A DNA stretch of 64,000 nt from Candida dubliniensis CD36 (lineage: Eukaryota > Ascomycota > Pichiomycetes > Serinales > Debaryomycetaceae). The notes beneath the pieces were generated by a model that saw nothing but the letters and a program-made list of their open reading frames with translations, did no database searches and was not told the origin of the DNA. The position numbers were made by a program, and so were the translations under genes. Below, piece by piece: positions 32,088-40,297 of this stretch. How positions within the stretch are numbered: the first letter of the stretch is position 1; the number at the start of each line of letters is the position of its first letter. Location of the stretch: the NCBI RefSeq assembly GCF_000026945.1, contig NC_012867.1, positions 1,116,001 through 1,180,000 on the forward strand, in the 5' to 3' direction.

Positions 32088-32924
32088 ATGAAACTAAACA
32101 TTATTATTAGATTCACCAACTCGCTTTCTGCATCTGATCAAGTTACAGATTTATCGATCCCATTGAGCATAAACTATGACGTGGATGATGTTAACAAGCT
32201 AGTAAACGTGGTTTGGTTAAAAACAACTATTAGGAACAAAGTCCCACAGTGTGCTAACAAGCGTTTAAGGTTAATATACAATGGAAGAGTGTTAAATGAA
32301 AAGACTGATTTCAAGAAAGAGGTGTTGAAACCACAATTAAATTTGGACCAGATTTACATTCATTGTGTTATTGGTGACGAGTTGACTAAGGAACAACTAG
32401 CACAGGAAAACCAACTAGATAATAGACCACAAGAGGTATCAACTAATCCAGAGGTCATTGGATTTGATAGATTGTTACAACAGGGGTTTTCTCAGGATGA
32501 TATAACTGATTTGAGACGTCAATTTCTTCTGATATATGGCACTGATAGTAACGCTTCAACCGGAGGAGACATTGCAGATGTTGAAGAGGATGAACATCGG
32601 CAAAACAGATTACGTCAATTGGAAGAAAGATGGATTGAATCGACTTCTAACAATGAAGCCGCAGCAAATGAACAAACACCTTTGACGCAAGACGGAGATC
32701 AAGCACAAGCAGCAACCACTCCTTCTCAACCCATGGATCTTAATGAATCAAGAGTGAACGAAGATTTGCTACTTGGATTTTGTGTTGGCGTTTTTCTAGG
32801 AATTGTTGCAGTGGTGTTCTTACTTGCAGATGATTCAGTGTTCAACAAACGTCAAAAGATGTCAATAATAGCTGGTCTATTTATAAATTTTTCATTAGCA
32901 ATCGTCAGAGGACAATGGATATAG
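32088..32924 (+). CDS. DSC3: DSC E3 ubiquitin ligase complex subunit 3
   Basis: 278-residue membrane protein. The N-terminal ubiquitin-like region (DUF2407 type, about 1-105) contains NKRLRLIYNGRVLNEKTDF and LDQIYIHCVIGDEL. A conserved segment FDRLLQQGFSQDDITDLRRQFLLIY (the DUF2407 C-terminal domain) follows, then a linker. The protein ends with membrane segments LLLGFCVGVFLGIVAVVFLLA and MSIIAGLFINFSLAIV. Known Dsc3 proteins belong to the Golgi/endosomal DSC ubiquitin ligase, which quality-controls membrane proteins and, in several fungi, activates SREBP. The order ubiquitin-like domain, linker, C-terminal membrane segments fits Dsc3. Confidence 0.88.
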   Translation: MKLNIIIRFTNSLSASDQVTDLSIPLSINYDVDDVNKLVNVVWLKTTIRNKVPQCANKRLRLIYNGRVLNEKTDFKKEVLKPQLNLDQIYIHCVIGDELTKEQLAQENQLDNRPQEVSTNPEVIGFDRLLQQGFSQDDITDLRRQFLLIYGTDSNASTGGDIADVEEDEHRQNRLRQLEERWIESTSNNEAAANEQTPLTQDGDQAQAATTPSQPMDLNESRVNEDLLLGFCVGVFLGIVAVVFLLADDSVFNKRQKMSIIAGLFINFSLAIVRGQWI

Positions 32925-34367
32925 TTACAATACAGTATAAATATACATAAACTGGTTCTTTGATGAAATGTATGGTCTTCCGGCCCTCACTGAAAACTTT
33001 GAAAAAAATGCAGTTTTAAATGAAAGGGCACTAAGATGACCGGTTGTGTTAAAATTTTACTCTCGCCAATAGCTTGACGCTCGCCAACTCGTTAGGATTA
33101 ATAGAACAGACAAGCAACACGGTAATAGCTTTGGCTGCCGCACAAAGAAGAAAAAGAAGAAAAGGAAAGAAAAGTTGAAAAGATTAATTGTGATGAAAAA
33201 TTTTTTTTATTCTTTTTTCCAATGGGGGGGGGGGGGGGGCATCACAGTATATTGTCACGTGACGTGTACTAAGAAATGGAAATCAGAGTTTAAAAAAAGA
33301 AAAGAAAACAATTAGGGTTAGAAAGAAGGATGCTTGCGAATGATTTATTAGTATAGAAAAAAAAATAGAATTTATTAGGCCAAGAACTTGGTATATGATG
33401 AATTCTGGGAATAGTTCCTTTATTGTTAAATTTTTACGTTTGCATTTGCATTTTGGAATTGCACACCCAAGACCAATGTCGACCAAAGCCATCAGATCCA
33501 AATAAAACTTGAAACTCTTTGGTTTGATCTTAATAGTTACAGGTTCTCTCCCTTTATAAGCACAAATTGTTGGGAAAAACAAATACTCTCCCCTCAATCA
33601 ATTAATTCCATAAATGAATTCAAATGTCAAATTCCCCACTGCATCGGCTATTAGACCAGTATCTGGATTATTAATATTGACTCATTTCCCACCAGGAAGC
33701 GGTTCAGGCGAAAAAAAAAAAATTCCTCTTGGTCGGGATTTTTTTCTCTCTCGCTATCGTTATAGACTTTTGAAGACATTTAACACTATCAACAAATTTG
33801 GCGATATGATACCAGTAGTAATAGATTTCTCTACCAATTAACGGAGGCTTTGATTTCCTCGATCATTATACTCACACCAACCAAGGAAGTGTCTTAATTT
33901 CACATGGTATATATTCTCCATTGACCTTACAATCCAATGTAAAATGGGAGGTTGACTGTGTTCACTCCAATAAATTTTGTGCCCCACTTTTTTTTTCCTC
34001 TCACCGATTCTTGCTTACTTTTTCCCTCCGATTATTCCCACACAAGACGGCTTATAAAGAGAAAATTTTTTCTTCCTAAATCAATTATTTCGTCTTCCAT
34101 TTGATAACTTTTTTTTTTTTTTTTTCCTTTTGTCCTTTGATAACTTTTTCTTTTGTATTTCTTCATTTAATTGATAAGCATTGACCAATTGAACTATTGT
34201 CTAAAAACGTATTACGTCAACAGTTAATCAATTTCAACTTAGGGTAATCACAAATTTTCTATCAAAGAAATAGATAAAACAAATTAACAAAAAAGCCAGA
34301 TAGTATTATCACTTAAAGCCAAGTCTAATATACTAAATCATATCTCCAATCGCAATTCACAAAAACG
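32925..34367. other. Intergenic, no gene seen
   Basis: About 1.4 kb between DSC3 and the mitochondrial carrier gene. It holds a 16-base G run at 33224-33239 and a 17-base T run near 34108-34124. The 104-codon minus frame at 33283-33597 lacks an upstream ATG. The 75-codon plus frame at 33614-33841 has an ATG but no recognisable features. Neither is called. Confidence 0.5.
33224..33239 (+). repeat. G16 homopolymer
   Basis: Sixteen consecutive G in otherwise A/T-rich intergenic DNA. It could form a G-quadruplex and is likely to vary in length between strains and sequencing runs. Confidence 0.95.
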
Positions 34368-35228
34368 ATGTCTGAACCAAAACCTTTGCCATTTATTTAC
34401 CAATTTGTATCTGGTGCTATTGCTGGGGTTTCTGAAATCCTTGTTATGTACCCCTTGGATGTGGTTAAAACAAGACAGCAATTGGCCACTACAAATGACT
34501 ACAACGGTACTATAAATTGTTTGCAAAAAATTATCCGTGAAGAAGGGTTTTCACGTTTATACAAAGGTATTTCAGCTCCAATTTTGATGGAAGCACCAAA
34601 AAGAGCCACTAAGTTTGCTGCCAATGACGAATGGGGTAAATTCTACAGAAACTATTTCGGGGTTACCAAAATGAATCAACCTTTAGCTATTTTGACTGGT
34701 GCCACTGCTGGTGCAACAGAATCGTTTGTGGTTGTTCCTTTCGAATTGATCAAGATCAGATTACAAGACAAGACGACAAAATTCAATGGTATGGGGGAAG
34801 TGGTCAAAGATATTGTTCAGAAAAATGGTGTATTGGGATTGTATAAAGGATTGGAATCCACTTTGTGGAGACATATCTGGTGGAATGCAGGTTATTTTGG
34901 ATGTATCCACCAAGTGAGATCATTGATGCCAAAACCAAAAGATTCTACTCAAAAGACTTTAATTGATTTGACTTGTGGTACCGTTGGTGGGACTTTTGGT
35001 ACAATTTTGAACACTCCATTTGATGTTGTCAAATCAAGAATCCAAGCAGGCTCGACCCAATACAGATGGACATACCCTTCCGTTTTGAAAGTTGCCAGAG
35101 AAGAAGGGTTTGGTGCATTATACAAAGGTTTCATTCCAAAAGTTTTGAGATTAGGTCCAGGAGGAGGTATTTTATTAGTGGTATTCACCGCTTGTATGGA
35201 CTTTTTCAGACAATACCATGAGAAGTAG
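34368..35228 (+). CDS. ODC1: Mitochondrial 2-oxodicarboxylate carrier
   Basis: 286-residue member of the mitochondrial carrier family, exchanging 2-oxoadipate and 2-oxoglutarate across the inner membrane, linked to lysine metabolism. Three repeats each carry the PxD/ExxK/R signature: YPLDVVKTRQQ, VPFELIKIRLQDKT and TPFDVVKSRIQAGS. The sequence ALYKGFIPKVLRLGPGGGI near the end is typical of yeast Odc1/Odc2. The length is normal. I cannot separate ODC1 from ODC2; Candida may have only one. Confidence 0.9.
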   Translation: MSEPKPLPFIYQFVSGAIAGVSEILVMYPLDVVKTRQQLATTNDYNGTINCLQKIIREEGFSRLYKGISAPILMEAPKRATKFAANDEWGKFYRNYFGVTKMNQPLAILTGATAGATESFVVVPFELIKIRLQDKTTKFNGMGEVVKDIVQKNGVLGLYKGLESTLWRHIWWNAGYFGCIHQVRSLMPKPKDSTQKTLIDLTCGTVGGTFGTILNTPFDVVKSRIQAGSTQYRWTYPSVLKVAREEGFGALYKGFIPKVLRLGPGGGILLVVFTACMDFFRQYHEK

Positions 35229-35956
35229 TGTTCTCGACATATGTAGTGATGCTGAAGATTAAGTATTCTAAATATAAAATGTACGCAAATAGTTTATGCT
35301 AAGATAGTAGTTTTATGCTGTAGTCGATTGGAATTAGAGTTTGAATTTGGGTTGCAAATTAACCATAAAAAAAAAAAAGGCAGAAGGAAAAATAGGGGTA
35401 GTGTCGTGTGGAAGAAAACCTTAGCAAGTTGGTGGTGGTGGAGTACCACTACTGGGTACAGAATTCAAACAAAAAAAAAATTGAATATGAGACAGTTTAC
35501 CTGCAAAATATTGAATCATAAGAACTTACTAACCGATTCACCTTTTTTTTTTTTAAAATTGCAAAGGCACGGCGAGTAACAATAAAATTGCACATGATAA
35601 AATTAAATTCTGTAAGAAGAGAGAATCGAGCAATTTCTTGTTAGTTTGTTGCGCGTTAAGCTAACACCTAAGTTTTCTCCACCTTGTCTCAGTCTCTAGT
35701 TTTTATGTCAAAAGTAATAATAATACCACTTTTTACATCCTTTGGTCCCTGGAAGACTAAAATTATTACAATTTTTTAATCTTTTTTCATTCACAGTCAT
35801 TGTTCGGTTGAAAGAAGAAAAAAGAAAAGAGATAGTCTTTCCGCTGAATAAATAAATACAAGATAATATCCATGGGTGCTTTATATGAGCTCCCAAACCA
35901 GGTTTTTTCAACTTAGCATCTTTGCATTGTATTGAGTGAGGTCGATATATACATAA
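35229..35956. other. Intergenic, no gene seen
   Basis: 3' flank of the carrier gene and promoter of SUA7. Small frames are A-run artefacts. Nothing else recognised. Confidence 0.5.
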
Positions 35957-36997
35957 ATGTCAAATCCTAATATTATCAACAAGAAATTTACAGGGCCAAA
36001 CTTGAATGTCACATTGATTTGTCCTGATTGCAAACAGTTCCCCCCAGATTTAGTAGAACGATTCAGCGAAGGTGATATAATATGCGGTCAATGTGGACTC
36101 GTTCTAAGTGATCGAATAGTTGATACTAGGTCAGAATGGAGAACTTTCCAAAATGATGATAAGAACACAGATGATCCATCGCGTGTTGGTGACGCAAGCA
36201 ATTCATTATATGACAACGAAGATTTGACAACCATGATTTCATATGCCCCCAATTCAAACTCCAGTGGTTCCAAGAATAACTTGAATAAAATTCAACAAAA
36301 AAGTCTTGTTGATAAAAAGAACTATGCCCTACAGACGGCTTATCAAAAGATTTCCGAACTATGTAATGGTTATCAGTTACCTAAATCAGCAAGTGACGCA
36401 GCCAAACATTTGTATAAGGCAGTGAGAGAAGATAGATTATTGAAGGGAAAGACTCAAGATTCAATCATGGCAGCTGCTATCTTATTGGGGTGTAGAAGAG
36501 CTGATGTTCCCAGAACTCTAGAGGAAATTAGGGCCCTAACAAATGTCCCCACAAAACAAATTGCCAAAGTTACCGGTTTGATAAAGAAGATTATTCGTTC
36601 ACACCTCAACAATGAAGATGCATCGACATCGATAGTGGATGAAACAAGTAGTTTGACCACCCATTCTGCCGAAGATTTGATAAGAAGATTTTGTTCTCAT
36701 TTAGGGTTAAGTTTGACCATAACCAGTGCATCTGAGTATGTTGCTAGAAAGTGTCACGACCTTGGAGTGCTAGCTGGTAGATCACCAACAACAATAGCGG
36801 CAACATCGATTTTCCTTGCTGCAAAACTGCTTGGAGATACCAAATTAACTCAACAGCAAATAAGAGATAAAACAGGTGTCAGTATTGGAACAATTAAAAA
36901 TTCATACAAGATATTACAAGAAAACGCAAAAGATTTAATAGACCCTGCCTGGGAAGAAAGCGGGAAAATGATGAAAGAAAATATTTCCAAAAGCTAA
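35957..36997 (+). CDS. SUA7: Transcription initiation factor TFIIB
   Basis: General RNA polymerase II initiation factor that bridges TBP-bound promoters and the polymerase and helps set the start site. The 346-residue protein has an N-terminal zinc ribbon (C22, C25, C43, C46), followed by the B-finger/reader segment with DTRSEWRTF. Two cyclin-fold repeats come next (about 125-205 with DSIMAAAILLGCRRADVPRT, and 230-330 with SPTTIAATSIFLAAKLLGD). The GTIKNSYKILQENAKDLIDP ending is typical. It converges on the ARMH3-like gene. Confidence 0.96.
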   Translation: MSNPNIINKKFTGPNLNVTLICPDCKQFPPDLVERFSEGDIICGQCGLVLSDRIVDTRSEWRTFQNDDKNTDDPSRVGDASNSLYDNEDLTTMISYAPNSNSSGSKNNLNKIQQKSLVDKKNYALQTAYQKISELCNGYQLPKSASDAAKHLYKAVREDRLLKGKTQDSIMAAAILLGCRRADVPRTLEEIRALTNVPTKQIAKVTGLIKKIIRSHLNNEDASTSIVDETSSLTTHSAEDLIRRFCSHLGLSLTITSASEYVARKCHDLGVLAGRSPTTIAATSIFLAAKLLGDTKLTQQQIRDKTGVSIGTIKNSYKILQENAKDLIDPAWEESGKMMKENISKS

Positions 36998-37072
36998 TAT
37001 GCCTAAATATATTAAAAAAAAAAACAAATACATAATTAGCAGTGTTAATAAAAACTGTGTGTTCATAACGAA

Positions 37073-39709
37073 TCATTCTGAAAAGAAGGTCCGGTGGATA
37101 AGGCTAAACATAGATTGATTATCCAACACAACTTTTTGTTTCAGCTTCAAGGTATATTTCAATGTTTGACTATAATGATATGTGTATGACGATTGCGTTC
37201 CCTCTGGTGATTTTTCAACCAGAATACCATTCTTTGCGTTAGTGAATAAGTTAATTGCAGCAACCAACTCAGGGGAATCAAAATCAAAATCAAGTACATC
37301 AGTCCTTTTGTAGAGTCTTTCCTTTTTCGAATCTTCAGTCAAATAAAATAGTTTGTCAAAATGGTCCATACAATGAAATAAATTTGTTAAGTTTTCGTTT
37401 TCAGATAATCCAAATTCATTTAGTAATGCCTGAATAATTTCAAAATTCAATAAAATGTTATAAATCAACGTGTAGTTTATGGATCTGGTTTCATTAGAAT
37501 CAAATAAGCCGATAAAACTCGATTTTTCTTGAACAATAACTTGCTTCACTGAAGCAAATCTAACGTCGAGCAACAAATTCAAAATCAACAAACATTCTTC
37601 AGTTAAAGAACCTAGATCTTGATGGTTAATGTATTTCAATATCAATTGGTTTTGCTTTTTAACAAACTTGATCAATCCAAACAAGCTCAAAAAAAGGTTG
37701 TCCCACGAATATTTGTCCAATTCGATATCAACATCTGCTCTCAAGTGTTCCAAAATATTATAAATCAAATTCAATCCCATGGAAAGATTCAGAACATGGA
37801 GTCTATTCGTTAGATTGAACCTTAGTAAGTTTTGCACAGTATCTAAGATGTAAAAAATACTTGGCTTGTATCCCTTGGCACCAAAATCAAGTGGTACAAA
37901 TGGCGTCTTCTGATGACACAATTTCCATTTATATTCATTGATCTGATAATTCACTAAATTGTTCACAGGTAAAGTTAATAGTGTTGATAATGAAAGTTGG
38001 GTTAAATCTTGCATCAAAGTTGACCGGTATTGGTATTCAAAAACATACGACAATAAACATATCCATACTTCAAAAAGTTCCACATTATTCAATTCATCAT
38101 CTGTTCGATCATCAATTTTATCATAAAAATGGTATTGCTGGGTAGTAAGAATACTGCAAAAAGATGGATTCTGAGCGAATGTGTACATGTGAAGAAATAC
38201 GGGGAAAAGCTTGGACAAGTCTAAACTCATCTCCTCATTAGATTGTTTAGTTTGTAGTTTTTGAATTTTTGAATTATACATTTTATTCAACTCTTGACAA
38301 TACAAGTCATGGTCAGAGCCTACCACACTTAACTTTTTGTTTACTTCCAAATTTGTAATGGTTTGAGATGTTAAGCAGTTAACATATATATCAGAACTCA
38401 ATCGATTCCCACTTATCCAGTTAATAAGCGAACTATTTTGGATCTGTTCCAACAATAAATCGGGACGAAAGCTATAACAGTAATTGAATTCCACACAAAA
38501 CAAGGGTATCAATTTCAGGTTCACTTGCTGATTAAAAACATCCCACTTGAAATCCTGAGAAAAATAACTTCTATATGGGTTTCTCATTTCCATTGAAAAC
38601 GTACTTATATCAGCATTGTGCTTCCCTTCCGAAAACAATGACGACGGAGTATTTGCCAAGACCCCCATTAGCAAATAGAAAACTGACATGGTCTCAAGTG
38701 ATAGCACAATTTTTGCTGGTTTATAGTCACTCTCTTCCAACGTTGGACTTGTAAGTTCTATAAGTTTCCAAAATTCATCAGCAAAGTCAACTTCAAAGAA
38801 TGTCAGCAACAATTTTGCCAACGATTTAAACTCTTTGGTACCCGATTTATACATATCAAGATCCAAAAAAGTCAATGTAAAAATTTTCTTTAGTAAAATC
38901 ATGCATTCTTTAATTGCAACTAAGCTGATGAATTTCGTTTCCAGACCTGCTTCCTCTATCTGTTTAATGGCAGTGGCCAAAAAGGATTTCAATATAGTGA
39001 ATAATTCAATTAAAAAAGACCCGTTACTATTCTTGTCACATGATTCAAATACTCTTAATTTCAATTGAAAACCGGGTGATCTCTGAGATACCTCAAGTTT
39101 GATATCCACATCAATTAAATTCTGGAACCAAACTTGAAATATCCTTAAAGCATTCCCAATTAGATCAATTCTATCTTTCTCACTTAGATTACTAAACTCA
39201 TTTTCAACTTTTGATGGGAGACCTGTGTTGTTATTTAACAGGTCCTGCGAACCTTGTTTTCCTCCGTTTAAAGTTGTTAAATCATCACCATCGTCAAATT
39301 CATTCAATGTTTGTTTGCTGTTACTCTTCAGTATATTCCCACTTAGTTCAGTAATATCCCCACTTTCATCATCAACTAGTTTTTCAAATGATGCGGTCTG
39401 ATCTTGTTTCGAAACCCCCCCTATAGACTTGTCTTCTTTGTTGGACATTTTAGTTCTACCCAAGGTATCATAATTAGTTGCTTCAGCAAGAACTTTCAAT
39501 CCACAAAAATAAATTCTGTTTAAAATCAATAAATTTTTATCGGATACTTCAGATGTCAACACTATAGCCTCCGTGTTTGTGTTTAATACCGTTTCTAATA
39601 ACTCTTTTGCTATCGGGGTAACAAATATGGATTTGTAAAAATCATCATCATTATCAATACTATCATTGAATAACTCCGAGTATAATGTGCTCTGATAACT
39701 CTCGGTCAT
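37073..39709 (-). CDS. ARMH3-like (UPF0588/DUF1741) armadillo-type helical protein
   Basis: Large helical protein. The open frame reaches 39745, but its first ATG gives 878 residues from 39709, with a stop shortly upstream. The C-terminal half (NLVNYQINEYKWKLCHQKTPFVPLD, then LDTVQNLLRFNLTNRLHVLNLSMGLNLIYNI and YSWDNLFLSLFGLIKFVKKQ) resembles the conserved domain of human ARMH3/C10orf76 and fission yeast UPF0588 proteins as I recall them. ARMH3 works with GBF1 and PI4KB at the Golgi. S. cerevisiae has no clear member known to me. An acidic low-complexity stretch lies at about residues 90-170. The family assignment is moderate. Confidence 0.75.
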   Translation of the reverse strand: MTESYQSTLYSELFNDSIDNDDDFYKSIFVTPIAKELLETVLNTNTEAIVLTSEVSDKNLLILNRIYFCGLKVLAEATNYDTLGRTKMSNKEDKSIGGVSKQDQTASFEKLVDDESGDITELSGNILKSNSKQTLNEFDDGDDLTTLNGGKQGSQDLLNNNTGLPSKVENEFSNLSEKDRIDLIGNALRIFQVWFQNLIDVDIKLEVSQRSPGFQLKLRVFESCDKNSNGSFLIELFTILKSFLATAIKQIEEAGLETKFISLVAIKECMILLKKIFTLTFLDLDMYKSGTKEFKSLAKLLLTFFEVDFADEFWKLIELTSPTLEESDYKPAKIVLSLETMSVFYLLMGVLANTPSSLFSEGKHNADISTFSMEMRNPYRSYFSQDFKWDVFNQQVNLKLIPLFCVEFNYCYSFRPDLLLEQIQNSSLINWISGNRLSSDIYVNCLTSQTITNLEVNKKLSVVGSDHDLYCQELNKMYNSKIQKLQTKQSNEEMSLDLSKLFPVFLHMYTFAQNPSFCSILTTQQYHFYDKIDDRTDDELNNVELFEVWICLLSYVFEYQYRSTLMQDLTQLSLSTLLTLPVNNLVNYQINEYKWKLCHQKTPFVPLDFGAKGYKPSIFYILDTVQNLLRFNLTNRLHVLNLSMGLNLIYNILEHLRADVDIELDKYSWDNLFLSLFGLIKFVKKQNQLILKYINHQDLGSLTEECLLILNLLLDVRFASVKQVIVQEKSSFIGLFDSNETRSINYTLIYNILLNFEIIQALLNEFGLSENENLTNLFHCMDHFDKLFYLTEDSKKERLYKRTDVLDFDFDSPELVAAINLFTNAKNGILVEKSPEGTQSSYTYHYSQTLKYTLKLKQKVVLDNQSMFSLIHRTFFSE

Positions 39710-40297
39710 GTTTGTTTCTCTATAGTAAGAATTGAGTCGATCCAATAACTTGATAGTTGACTACACGTTTCAATGAACTGTTTACCTTAATAAATCAAGA
39801 GTTCAAATTGAAGGAAGAAAAAAAAAAAAAAACTTAACTTCATATGAATTTTCGCCGCGTTATGGCACGACCATGCACCTATGCGCCAAGTGTAGTTTGG
39901 TTTTCGTCACTCAAAGATACACCACTGAACATTAAAGAGGACTACAATTCCGGTAAATACAAGAGTTCAGTGAAAGAGGTTACTCTCAGAGCTTGGGTTT
40001 CTATTTTTTTTTTTCTAAAACTCTTACCTCTAGATATCGTTGGTTTCATAGATCTGTGTTAACGATTCTAAATAGGCAAAAAAGAAAATCAAGAATGTAG
40101 TTCGTGTTTTATTTACCAAAAAAAAAAATGAAATAAAATGAATATCAAATAAAATACGTGTAACAGGTTCACTGATTTGAAACTTTTTCTAATTTTGATT
40201 AGAATGAGTAAATTCGAATATATACTAACTAACCCCTTTTTTTTTGTTCGGAGAACTTGATGCAACTAATATAGTACATACTAGAAATATTTGAATA
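39710..40297. other. Divergent promoter region
   Basis: 588 bp shared upstream region of the ARMH3-like gene and the dipeptidyl aminopeptidase gene. It contains several A/T runs. The 72-codon frame at 39844-40062 has no supporting features. Confidence 0.5.

Noticed and set aside
33283..33597. 104-codon minus frame between DSC3 and the carrier
   Set aside because: It opens with TTG rather than ATG, includes A/T runs, and has no recognisable domain.
33614..33841. 75-codon plus frame with ATG
   Set aside because: Contains an A run coding Lys, no motif and no family resemblance. Cannot be separated from chance.
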